A stretch of 64,000 bases of DNA, from assembly GCA_020636535.1 (NCBI GenBank), contig JACJXT010000012.1, forward strand, positions 503,996 to 567,995, read 5' to 3'. A program made the position numbers and the translations under genes. Source of the stretch: Chitinophagales bacterium. Lineage in GTDB: Bacteria > Bacteroidota > Bacteroidia > Chitinophagales > JADIYW01. Positions 17,340 to 25,928 of the stretch are shown here, piece by piece. Position 1 is the first letter of the stretch; each line of letters starts with the position of its first letter. The notes below the pieces were generated by a model, which had not been told where the DNA came from, did not search any database, and saw only the letters and a list, made by a program, of their open reading frames with translations.

Positions 17340-18290
17340 ATGAGTCAAAAACAAGAACATAGTTTTAATTCAAAAATTCTACTTTTCGGAGAATATAGTA
17401 TCATACAAGATTCTATGGGATTGTCTTTGCCTTATGAATACTTTAATGGCAAACTTAGTTTTGATAAATCAGAATTGAAAGCTGATTTTGAACACGAATC
17501 AAACGACCATCTTCAAAAATTTTCTAAGTATCTAGAAGAAAAGATTGCTAATAAACAATTGTCTGTTAGTTTTGATATTGCTGGATTTCAAAAAGACATA
17601 CAAGACGGAATGTATTTTCAATCAAACATTCCACAAGGATTTGGTATTGGTAGTAGCGGAGCATTGGTAGCAGCTATTTATAAAAAATATGTTGCAACAC
17701 AACTTTCTTTGAATGAAAAACCAAGTCAAACCGAAATTTTTCAACTCAAGGCAGATTTAGCACTCATGGAATCTTATTTTCATGGAAGCAGTTCTGGTGT
17801 AGATCCTTTAATTTGTTATCTCAATTTACCTTTACTCATAAAAGGAAAAGAAAGTATTGAGCCAGTAAAGGTTGCTTTAGATGAAAACGGTAAAGGAGCT
17901 ATATTCTTAATAGATACAGGTATTTCAAGAAGTACAGAACCATTGGTAAAGTACTATATGCAAAAAATGGAAGAACCTTCGTTTAGAGAATTTGTTGACA
18001 AACAGCTAAAACCATTTGCCAACAACTGTATTCAAGCATTTTTAGATGGCGATAAAGAAACACTTTTTGCTTATATGAAGCTGTTGTCTAAGTTTCAATT
18101 CGACCATTTCAAACCAATGATTCCAAAATTGTTTAACAAGTTATGGAAACGAGGACTCGACTCAAACCAATATTATTTAAAATTATGTGGTGCTGGTGGA
18201 GGTGGTTTTATCTTAGGGTTTACACAAAACTTTGAGCAAACCAAAAAACAACTCAAAAACCAACCTATTGAGTTGTTGTGTAAAATTTGA
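17340..18290 (+). CDS. mvk: mevalonate kinase (GHMP family)
   Basis: A 316-aa GHMP kinase with the substrate-binding start KILLFGEYSI, the glycine/serine-rich ATP loop GFGIGSSGALVAA, a SSSGVDPL segment with the catalytic Asp, and the C-terminal LCGAGGGGFILGF. It phosphorylates mevalonate in the isoprenoid pathway. The five-base gap after mvaD makes co-transcription very likely. A phosphomevalonate kinase role is a less likely alternative, and no other mevalonate genes lie in the window. Confidence 0.85.
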   Translation: MSQKQEHSFNSKILLFGEYSIIQDSMGLSLPYEYFNGKLSFDKSELKADFEHESNDHLQKFSKYLEEKIANKQLSVSFDIAGFQKDIQDGMYFQSNIPQGFGIGSSGALVAAIYKKYVATQLSLNEKPSQTEIFQLKADLALMESYFHGSSSGVDPLICYLNLPLLIKGKESIEPVKVALDENGKGAIFLIDTGISRSTEPLVKYYMQKMEEPSFREFVDKQLKPFANNCIQAFLDGDKETLFAYMKLLSKFQFDHFKPMIPKLFNKLWKRGLDSNQYYLKLCGAGGGGFILGFTQNFEQTKKQLKNQPIELLCKI

Positions 18291-18422
18291 TAGAATAATC
18301 AAGAAGTGCGTAGTACTTCAATCTCATTAGAAAAAACAAAAACAAACAAAATTACAGCGTAGCTGTAAAACCTTTTTTAATATTATTGGTGATTTATCAT
18401 TCGCTATTAATATTTTTGTTCT

Positions 18423-20552
18423 ATGCAAAACTCAGAGCAAGAACAAATACAACAAATACATTCGTTGCTACAAAATATCAATCAAACTATAAACGAAAGC
18501 AATAGCCAAATAGTACATCAACAACTAAGCAATGCCATACAGTTTTTAGACCAAAAATATTATGTAGATGCAGCTCCAATCGTTACAGACTATCAATACG
18601 ATTTGTTATTTAAGCAGTTAAAACAAATTGAAGCTCAGTTTCCAAATTTAGTGCATAGCAATTCGCCAACACAAAAAGTAGCTAACGATATAAGTAGCAC
18701 ATTTCAAACAGTGCAACATCTAGTACCAATGTTATCCTTAGAAAACTCTTATAATTTAGAAGATTTGATGGAGTTTGATAGAAGGGTTCATGATGCTTTG
18801 CCAAATGCTTTTGCAATTGATTATATAGTAGAACCAAAGTTTGATGGCTCAAGTATTGCTTTAGTTTATGAAAACGACCAATTAGTTCGTGCTGCAACAA
18901 GAGGAAATGGTACAGAAGGCGATGATATTACAGAGAATGCAAAAACCATAAAAAGCATTCCAAAACAAGTCAAATTCTCGCAATACGGAATTACAAAAAT
19001 AGAATTGCGAGGCGAAGTATTACTAGAATTAAAAACATTAGAAAAACTCAATCAAGAGAGAACTTTATTAAATGAATCACTTAGAGAACAAGGCAAAAAA
19101 GAGCTAGAGTTATACAAAAATGCTAGAAATACAGCTGCTGGTTCTTTGCGATTAAAAAATCCACAAGAAGTTGCCGAAAGAAATTTAGATGCTTTTATGT
19201 ATCAAATTGGAAAAATAGAAAACCAACAAGGTGAAGACATTACGCAATTATTTAAAACACATGAAAAGAGTTTAGCTACACTACAAGAATTAGGTTTTAA
19301 AACAGCAACCAATCATTTAAAAGTGTTTAGCAATATACAAGCAGTAGAAACATTTTGTAAAGAATGGGAAGCCAAAAGAGATTCCTTTCCTTTTGATATT
19401 GATGGAATGGTAATTAAAGTCAACGACTTACAACAACAACATTTAATTGGCAGAACATCACATCATCCAAAATGGGCAATTGCATTTAAGTTTAAAGCCA
19501 AACAAGCCATTTCAAAATTATTAAAAGTCGATTATCAAGTAGGAAGAACTGGAGCAGTAACGCCAGTAGCTAAAATAAATCCAGTACAATTAATGGGTGT
19601 AGAAATCAGTTCCATTTCGCTACACAATGAAGAGTTTATATCGAGCAAAGACATACAACTCAATGATATGGTTATTGTAGAAAGAGCTGGCGATGTAATT
19701 CCATATATTGTTGGCGTAGATTATAGCCAACGAAACAATACTCAAATACCAATTGTTTTTCCTACACATTGCCCATCTTGTAATGACATTTTAATTAAAC
19801 CAATAGAAGAAAGTGTGTGGCGATGTCAAAATGTAGCATGTCCAGCACAACAAGAAGAACATTTAATACATTTTGTTTCTAAAGGAGCGATGAATATAGA
19901 TGGCATGGGCGAAGAAATCATTAGAAAGTTCTTACAAGAAAATATTATTACAGATATTATTAGTATTTATAATATAGATTTTAATAAAGTAGCACTTTTA
20001 GATGGTTGGAAAGAAAAATCACTCAACAACTTACAACAAAGCATAGAGCAATCTAAGCAAAATGAATTATGGCGTTTAATCGTTGGATTAGGCATTCGAC
20101 ATGTAGGAACGGCTACTGCAAAAATGTTAGCTACACAAGTAGAAAGCTTAACGCTATTTAAAAATTGGACGATAGAGCAGTTTACGGAACTACAAGATGT
20201 TGGACCAAAGGTTGCAGAAGGATTGCATGCTTTTTTCCAAGACGAACACAATTTAAATTTGATTCTCAAATTAAAAGATATTGGAATTAATATCAATAAA
20301 ACAGAAATCATATTAGACTCTAATAAACTTAATGGAAAATCATTTTTATTTACAGGGTCACTTTCGCAATTTTCTAGAGACGAAGCCAAAAATTTAGTAG
20401 AACAAAATGGAGGTAAAAATATAAGTGCCGTAAGTAGTAAATTAGATTATTTAGTTGCTGGAGAAAAAGCTGGAAGCAAACTCAAAAAAGCAGAAAAAAT
20501 AGCAACAATTAAAGTCATTACGGAACAAGACTTTTTAGATATGATAAAATAA
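18423..20552 (+). CDS. ligA: NAD-dependent DNA ligase
   Basis: The 709-aa protein joins DNA nicks during replication and repair using NAD. In order it shows the NAD-binding Ia region (YDLLFKQLKQIE), the adenylation motif VEPKFDGSS with the catalytic Lys, the OB-fold segment with DIDGMVIKVND and VGRTGAVTPVAKI, a four-Cys zinc finger (CPSC...CQNVAC), helix-hairpin-helix repeats (GLGIRHVGTATA) and a C-terminal BRCT domain from LNGKSFLFTGSL. The length is slightly above the family norm because of an N-terminal Gln-rich extension. It is monocistronic, with short palindromes before it. Confidence 0.96.
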   Translation: MQNSEQEQIQQIHSLLQNINQTINESNSQIVHQQLSNAIQFLDQKYYVDAAPIVTDYQYDLLFKQLKQIEAQFPNLVHSNSPTQKVANDISSTFQTVQHLVPMLSLENSYNLEDLMEFDRRVHDALPNAFAIDYIVEPKFDGSSIALVYENDQLVRAATRGNGTEGDDITENAKTIKSIPKQVKFSQYGITKIELRGEVLLELKTLEKLNQERTLLNESLREQGKKELELYKNARNTAAGSLRLKNPQEVAERNLDAFMYQIGKIENQQGEDITQLFKTHEKSLATLQELGFKTATNHLKVFSNIQAVETFCKEWEAKRDSFPFDIDGMVIKVNDLQQQHLIGRTSHHPKWAIAFKFKAKQAISKLLKVDYQVGRTGAVTPVAKINPVQLMGVEISSISLHNEEFISSKDIQLNDMVIVERAGDVIPYIVGVDYSQRNNTQIPIVFPTHCPSCNDILIKPIEESVWRCQNVACPAQQEEHLIHFVSKGAMNIDGMGEEIIRKFLQENIITDIISIYNIDFNKVALLDGWKEKSLNNLQQSIEQSKQNELWRLIVGLGIRHVGTATAKMLATQVESLTLFKNWTIEQFTELQDVGPKVAEGLHAFFQDEHNLNLILKLKDIGININKTEIILDSNKLNGKSFLFTGSLSQFSRDEAKNLVEQNGGKNISAVSSKLDYLVAGEKAGSKLKKAEKIATIKVITEQDFLDMIK

Positions 20553-20739
20553 AAAAAATTTGCCAGTATACATAGGATAAATGAATTTTTCAAGAAAAGC
20601 GTTTTAACAAGATTAAGAATAAATTTGTAATTTAACACAATGTCTTTTCTATATAACGAGATAGAAATAATACCTTTTTGTCGTCATTCTATTCTTTCGC
20701 TCTTTCGTCATAATATAAAACCAACGCTTCTTTCATAAA

Positions 20740-22815
20740 TTAGTTTTCATTTTCATTGGCATAGTCTTTCCAATAATTATATAATACTTGCTGACTTTGG
20801 TTCGGTGCTAAATTATTTTGTACTATTTCGTTCTGTTCGTTTTTGTCTAAAATTCTAGCTTTAATATTATCTTCCCATTGTTTGTCGAGCGTAATTTGTA
20901 GTTGCTGTTTAATCGTTTCATCATAAACAGGACAAATTACCTCCACTCTAAAATCTAAGTTTCTAGACATTAAATCTGCAGAACCAAAATAGTATTCTTT
21001 GTCACCAGCATTTTCAAAAATAAAAATTCTGCTATGTTCTAAAAATTTATCAATAATACTAATAGCTTGTATGTTTTCACTAAAATTTGGCAACTGCGGA
21101 ATCAAAGAACAAATTCCTCGTACTATTAATTTAATTTGTACACCTGCTTTACTTGCCTGATACAGTTTTGTTATCATTTCTTCATCTACCAAACTATTCA
21201 TCTTCATAAAAATTGTAGCAGGTTTACCATTTTTTGCATTTCTTATTTCTCTGTTGATGAGTTGAATGAGTCGATTTCTTAAATTAAAAGGAGCAACGAG
21301 CAGTCGATGAAACTTTGGAATGACATAATTGCGTTCAAAGAAATCGAATAACATTCTTGCTTCTCTAGTAAGCAACTGATTAGCAGTAAACATAGTACAA
21401 TCGGTATAAATTCTAGCCGTTTTTTCGTGCATATTGCCAGTACCAATTGATGCATAATAAATTTTTTGTCCTTTTTCTCTTCTAGTAATCAAACACAACT
21501 TAGAGTGAACTTTCAAACCATTAATTCCAGTAATTACTTTTGCACCAGCATCTCTTAAAATATTTGCCCATTTGATGTTGGCTGCTTCATCAAATCGTGC
21601 TTTTAGTTCTATAAAAACAGTTACATCTTTTCCGTTTTGTAATGCAGTAATGAGCGATTTGATGACATTAGATTGCGATGCTAAACGATACAGCGTAATT
21701 CTTATGTGTGAAACTTTTGGATCTATGGCTGCTTCTCGCAATAAATCTAAAAAATAATCGAATGGGTGATATGGAAAATATAATAATATATCTTTTTGTT
21801 GAAGTGTGTCTAAAATGCTTTTAATATTTTCTAAGTCTGGCTGTTTTACTTGTGGTTCGTATTGATAAACTAAATCTGCTTTATCTAAATCTGGAAAACG
21901 CATAAAGTCTTTAAAGTTGTGATATCTTGCACCAGGAAATATTTCGGTTTTTTTATCCAAACTCATTTTTTTAATCAAAAACAACAATAAGTCTTTTGGC
22001 ATTTGTTCATCGTACAAGAAACGAAGTGCTTCTGCAGAAACTCGTTTTTTTAAACTGCGTTTCATGGCATCTAAAATAGAAGTCGATACATCATTATCTA
22101 TATCAAGTTCTGCATTTCTAGTGAACTTAAAAGTATATGCTTCTATTGTGTTAAAATCATATATTTTAAAAATATCTTTTAAGTTGTATCTTATTACATC
22201 ATCTAAAAACATGACAAAAGTTTTACCATCTTCTTGCTTTGGCAAAACATAAAACCTAGACATACTATTTGCTGGAATTTCTAACAATGCGTGTTTTATA
22301 TTGGTTTTTATTTTCTTTTTTTGATTAAAAAACCAAATAGCTAAGTAAATACTAGAATCATTTAGTATAGGAAATTTACTGTATTTATCTAGAATAATTG
22401 GAAATAAATCTAATTTAAGTTTAGAGTTGTAAAATAATTTTACGGCTTCTCCTTGTTCTTCTGTTAGATGTTTTTCATCTATAATAAATATATTTTCTTT
22501 TTCTAAATCTATTAAAATATTATTAAAACAAGCATTATATCTTTTTTGCAACTCTTTTATCTTGTTTTGAATTTGTTGCATAATTAATGCAGGATCTTCT
22601 GGTATTTTACGCTGACTGCTTTTACTTAACGACATTAAGTTTTTTATAGTAGCAACTCGAACTCTAAAAAACTCATCTAAATTATTAGAAAAAATACCTA
22701 AAAACTTTAATCTTTCTACAACAGGAACTGCTTTAGACTCTGCTTCTTGCAATACGCGTTCATTAAAAGACAACCAACTCAACTCTCGGTTTATAATAGG
22801 TATTTCGTTCTTCAT
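20740..22815 (-). CDS. ppk1: polyphosphate kinase 1
   Basis: The 691-aa enzyme reversibly makes inorganic polyphosphate from ATP. It starts with the N-terminal domain typical of the family (INRELSWLSFNERVLQEA). The two phospholipase-D-like catalytic domains show KVHSKLCLITRRE with the autophosphorylated His region, IGTGNMHEKTARIYTD, and the second-domain YFGSADLMSRNLDFRVEV. Length and motif order match PPK1. Polyphosphate serves in stress survival and phosphate storage. No exopolyphosphatase gene is adjacent. Confidence 0.95.
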   Translation of the reverse strand: MKNEIPIINRELSWLSFNERVLQEAESKAVPVVERLKFLGIFSNNLDEFFRVRVATIKNLMSLSKSSQRKIPEDPALIMQQIQNKIKELQKRYNACFNNILIDLEKENIFIIDEKHLTEEQGEAVKLFYNSKLKLDLFPIILDKYSKFPILNDSSIYLAIWFFNQKKKIKTNIKHALLEIPANSMSRFYVLPKQEDGKTFVMFLDDVIRYNLKDIFKIYDFNTIEAYTFKFTRNAELDIDNDVSTSILDAMKRSLKKRVSAEALRFLYDEQMPKDLLLFLIKKMSLDKKTEIFPGARYHNFKDFMRFPDLDKADLVYQYEPQVKQPDLENIKSILDTLQQKDILLYFPYHPFDYFLDLLREAAIDPKVSHIRITLYRLASQSNVIKSLITALQNGKDVTVFIELKARFDEAANIKWANILRDAGAKVITGINGLKVHSKLCLITRREKGQKIYYASIGTGNMHEKTARIYTDCTMFTANQLLTREARMLFDFFERNYVIPKFHRLLVAPFNLRNRLIQLINREIRNAKNGKPATIFMKMNSLVDEEMITKLYQASKAGVQIKLIVRGICSLIPQLPNFSENIQAISIIDKFLEHSRIFIFENAGDKEYYFGSADLMSRNLDFRVEVICPVYDETIKQQLQITLDKQWEDNIKARILDKNEQNEIVQNNLAPNQSQQVLYNYWKDYANENEN

Positions 22816-22933
22816 TTGGTTAAAGATAGTACTTCGCTCTCTGAAATAAAATAGTGTTAAGTATATTTAAGTATGAACTTTTTTAAAAGAGATATTGTTA
22901 CTACTAGTAAATATTAATTACCTTTAAAAAATA

Positions 22934-23119
22934 ATGGCAACTGCTCTAAAATTTATAATCTTATTTTTAATTGCTTACAAAGTCTTTAGTTTATTGCTGA
23001 ATAATAATCAGCAAAAAGTAAATACCAAAGAAAAACAACAGTTTAAACAAACAACCACTACCGAAAGTAAAACACATTACGAAGATGCCGAATTTATAGA
23101 CTACGAAGAAGTAAAATAA
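22934..23119 (+). CDS. small membrane protein, DUF4834-like
   Basis: This 61-aa protein has one N-terminal membrane helix (ALKFIILFLIAYKVFSLLL) and a polar tail ending in an acidic motif (YEDAEFIDYEEVK). This layout, with the conserved EDAEFIDYEEV end, matches the short Bacteroidota family DUF4834, whose function is unknown. It lies 44 bp before metF and has its own ATG in an AT-rich setting. Confidence 0.7.
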   Translation: MATALKFIILFLIAYKVFSLLLNNNQQKVNTKEKQQFKQTTTTESKTHYEDAEFIDYEEVK

Positions 23120-23146
23120 GCAATCGTTAAATTTAAAACTTATATT

Positions 23147-23154
23147 TACCTTTG
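23147..23154 (+). promoter_or_regulatory. -7 promoter box of metF
   Basis: TACCTTTG fits TAnnTTTG and ends nine bases before the ATG at 23164. It excludes the upstream alternative start at 23152, which lies within the box. Confidence 0.6.
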
Positions 23155-23163
23155 TACCAAATT

Positions 23164-24120
23164 ATGAAGGTAACAGAAATATTAGCTGAAAACAAAAACA
23201 GCAATTTAGTTTCGTTTGAGATACTTCCGCCAATAAAAGGACGAAGCATTGAATCTATCACTAAAGTATTAGATCCATTAATGGAGTTTAAACCACCGTT
23301 TATTGATGTAACTTATCATAGAGAAGAGTTTGAATACAAACAAACAGCTAGTGGTTATTTTGAAAAAATTGCTGTAAGAAAACGACCAGGTACTGTTGGT
23401 ATTTGTGCTGCTATTAAATACAGATATAATGTAGAAGCAGTTCCACATTTAATTTGTGGAGGATTTACCAAAGAAGAAACTGAAAATGCCTTGATAGATT
23501 TAGGTTTTTTAGGCATTCAAAATGTATTGGCTTTAAGAGGTGATGCTAGAAAATTGGAAAAAAAGTTTGTACCAGAAAAAGAAGGTCATGCTTATGCTGT
23601 TGATTTAGTAAAACAGTTGGCTAAAATGAACAATGGGAAATATCTAGACAACGATTTAATTAATGCGGTAAAAACAGATTTTTGTATTGGTGTAGCAGGA
23701 TATCCAGAAAAACATTTTGAAGCAGCAAACTACGAGCAAGATTTACACTATTTAAAAGAAAAAATAGATGCTGGTGGCGATTATATTGTTACACAAATGT
23801 TTTTTGATAATGAACGCTATTTTGAGTTTGTAAAAGACTGTAGAGCTATTGGAATTAATGTACCAATTATTCCAGGAATAAAACCAATTACAAGAATGTC
23901 GCAACTCAATATGATACCTTCTACATTCTTTATTGATTTACCAGACGACCTTGTTGCCAACATAAAAAAAGCAAAAACAGACGAAGAAGTAAAACAAATA
24001 GGCATAGAGTGGTGTATAGCACAAAGTAAGTCATTAATAAAATTTGGCGTACCTTGTTTACATTATTATACTATGGGCGATGTTAAAACCATTAGCAAAA
24101 TATGTAAATCTGTATTATAA
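23164..24120 (+). CDS. metF: methylenetetrahydrofolate reductase
   Basis: The 318-aa flavoprotein reduces 5,10-methylene-THF to 5-methyl-THF, the methyl donor for methionine synthesis. Family features are LVSFEILPPIKGRSIESI, DVTYHREE, PHLICGGFTKEETENALIDL, NVLALRGDA, IGVAGYPEKHFEA, and FFDNERYFEF followed by PIIPGIKPI. The start at 23164 (MKVTEILAENK) is set by the promoter box directly upstream. The DoxX-family gene follows after 11 bp and may share the transcript. Confidence 0.95.
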   Translation: MKVTEILAENKNSNLVSFEILPPIKGRSIESITKVLDPLMEFKPPFIDVTYHREEFEYKQTASGYFEKIAVRKRPGTVGICAAIKYRYNVEAVPHLICGGFTKEETENALIDLGFLGIQNVLALRGDARKLEKKFVPEKEGHAYAVDLVKQLAKMNNGKYLDNDLINAVKTDFCIGVAGYPEKHFEAANYEQDLHYLKEKIDAGGDYIVTQMFFDNERYFEFVKDCRAIGINVPIIPGIKPITRMSQLNMIPSTFFIDLPDDLVANIKKAKTDEEVKQIGIEWCIAQSKSLIKFGVPCLHYYTMGDVKTISKICKSVL

Positions 24121-24131
24121 AAATATATTTT

Positions 24132-24530
24132 ATGAAAAAATTTGATAAAGACTTAGGACTATTAATCATTCGATTAGGAATTGGTATTGCATTTATGATT
24201 CATGGCTATCCAAAAATTACTGGTGGTACTGAAACATGGACACAAATTGGTGCAGCTATGGGAAACATAGGCATTAATTTTGCTCCAACATTTTGGGGAT
24301 TTATGGCTGCTTTTGCTGAGTTTGCTGGTGGTTTATTGTTAATACTTGGTTTTTTATTTAGACCTGCTGCTGCTATGCTAGTATTTACTATGATTATAGC
24401 TATGATTATGCATATTAGTAAAGGCGATGGTTTTGGTGGATATTCGCACGCTTTAGAAAGTGGTATTGTGTTCTTAGGATTATTAGTAAGTGGTCCAGGA
24501 AAATATGCACTTAAAATAAGTAAAAGGTAG
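24132..24530 (+). CDS. DoxX family membrane protein
   Basis: The 132-aa protein has four predicted membrane helices and the family pattern LGLLIIRLGIGIAFMIHGYPK, AEFAGGLLLILGFLFRPAA and a hydrophobic C-terminal half. DoxX-family proteins are small integral membrane proteins, some linked to oxidoreductases or redox stress, with no single agreed function. The position 11 bp after metF suggests read-through. Confidence 0.88.
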   Translation: MKKFDKDLGLLIIRLGIGIAFMIHGYPKITGGTETWTQIGAAMGNIGINFAPTFWGFMAAFAEFAGGLLLILGFLFRPAAAMLVFTMIIAMIMHISKGDGFGGYSHALESGIVFLGLLVSGPGKYALKISKR

Positions 24531-24627
24531 TAAGTACTTTTTCTATTCGTGAGTATAACAAAGAAAAGCAAAGTAGACCATTTTCTTTTATTAGTTTCTT
24601 GTTTTTTTATATTCTAATATTCCACTC

Positions 24628-24990
24628 ATGACACATAAAGAAATAGCTGTTACTTTTTTACAATTGGTTGGCTTCGGTAAAGTAAAAGCAGCTTTCGACC
24701 AATTTGTTGCTGATGATTTCATACATCACAACCAATATTTTGAAGGCAATAGAAGTGCTTTGCAAAATGCTATGGAAGCAGCTCATTTACAACATCCAAA
24801 CAATTTATTAGAAACCAAATATGTTTACGAAGACCAAAACACAGTAATTGCACATTCTCTAGTTAAAAAAGAAGATATGGATATTGCTGTAGTACATATC
24901 TTTCGTTTTGAAAATGATAAGATTGTAGAACTGTGGGATTTAGGTCAAGTCATTGAAAAAAACGCACCAAACAAAAATGGTTTGTTTTAA
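24628..24990 (+). CDS. NTF2/SnoaL-like fold protein
   Basis: This 120-aa cytoplasmic protein has the pattern of small SnoaL-like alpha/beta-barrel proteins: an N-terminal helix (IAVTFLQLVGFGKVKAAFDQFV), DDFIHHNQYFEG, then strands with VIAHSLVKKED and IFRFENDKIVELWDLGQVI. Members bind small hydrophobic ligands or act as isomerases or cyclases. The substrate is unknown. It is monocistronic. Confidence 0.8.
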   Translation: MTHKEIAVTFLQLVGFGKVKAAFDQFVADDFIHHNQYFEGNRSALQNAMEAAHLQHPNNLLETKYVYEDQNTVIAHSLVKKEDMDIAVVHIFRFENDKIVELWDLGQVIEKNAPNKNGLF

Positions 24991-25023
24991 TATATAAAAA
25001 TTAAAACATCACGCTTTCCAAAA

Positions 25024-25275
25024 TCACGCCAAACCTCTAATTGCATTCAGCACATTATCTTTTAATGTATCTGAACATCTTGTGCTTGACTTACATTTAT
25101 GTAACTGTGTTTTGTATGCTGTTTGATTTTGATAATATTGTTTACAAACAGGACATTGTTCTATTTCGTTCAAAATTTCTTGATTGCTCTGTTCTGCTGT
25201 AACAACATGGTCTAATAATAAATCAATGGCTTGTTGCCATTCCTTACAACTATGTGCTTGCTCTTGTTTTCTCAT
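25024..25275 (-). CDS. small zinc-finger-like anti-sigma factor
   Basis: This 83-aa Cys-rich protein overlaps the stop of the ECF sigma gene by 4 bp (ATGA). It shows a CPVCKQYY motif preceded by a helix with an upstream Cys (SCKEWQQ) and His residues, and more Cys in the tail (KCKSSTRC). This fits the short soluble anti-sigma factors found next to Bacteroidota ECF genes, in which Cys/His residues bind zinc and may respond to oxidants. There is no membrane helix, so the sensing would be cytoplasmic. Confidence 0.75.
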   Translation of the reverse strand: MRKQEQAHSCKEWQQAIDLLLDHVVTAEQSNQEILNEIEQCPVCKQYYQNQTAYKTQLHKCKSSTRCSDTLKDNVLNAIRGLA

Positions 25276-25820
25276 AACTTTTCTGTTTTAAAACCTAAAG
25301 AATTGGCATAGTTTTTTAGTTTTATCTGTAGTTCTTTTCTTGCTCTGTGTAATCTCGAACGCACTGTTCCAATTGGTATATCTGCAATTGCAGCAATTTC
25401 TTCGTAACTAAAGTCTTCCATATCACACAATAAAATCACTTCTCTAAATTCTTCTTTCAACTCATCTAAAGCTACAGTCATTTCATCACCCAAAAACTGA
25501 TGATAGTCTTCTAAATCTGTATCTAACCAAACAGTATCATTACTTTCTTTTATAATATAATCTTCGTAATCAACAATACTCGGACTCGCTTTTTGTTTTC
25601 TATATTGATTGATGAACGAGTTCTTTAAAATAGTAAACATCCACGCTTTTGCATTAGTGCCTTTATCAAATTGGTCTATTGATTTAAACACTTTTATCAA
25701 AGTTTCCTGTACTAAGTCTTCTGCATTGGCTTGTTGCAAAGTAAGATGATAAGCATAATTATATAAATCATCTGCAAGAGGCATAAATGTTTGTTCAAAA
25801 TATTGAACTTTGTTTGTCAT
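25272..25820 (-). CDS. ECF-type RNA polymerase sigma factor
   Basis: The product from the ATG at 25820 (182 aa) has sigma region 2 (LADDLYNYAYHLTLQQANAEDLVQETLIKV, with AKAWMFTILKN) and region 4 (LLCDMEDFSYEEIAAIADIPIGTVRSRLHRARKEL). This is the layout of extracytoplasmic-function sigma factors, which direct RNA polymerase to a small regulon. In-frame ATGs exist at 25832 and 25847. A TACTTTTA box close to the latter suggests that translation begins further in. The overlapping anti-sigma gene would hold it inactive until a signal arrives. Confidence 0.9.
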   Translation of the reverse strand: MTNKVQYFEQTFMPLADDLYNYAYHLTLQQANAEDLVQETLIKVFKSIDQFDKGTNAKAWMFTILKNSFINQYRKQKASPSIVDYEDYIIKESNDTVWLDTDLEDYHQFLGDEMTVALDELKEEFREVILLCDMEDFSYEEIAAIADIPIGTVRSRLHRARKELQIKLKNYANSLGFKTEKL

Positions 25821-25928
25821 AATTGCAGGCATTTCCACTACAACCATAAAAGTAAATTAATTTTAATAGAATAAACCTTATTTTTATCAAAAAAGTTCCA
25901 TTTAAAATTGACCTACAAGAAATTTCTA

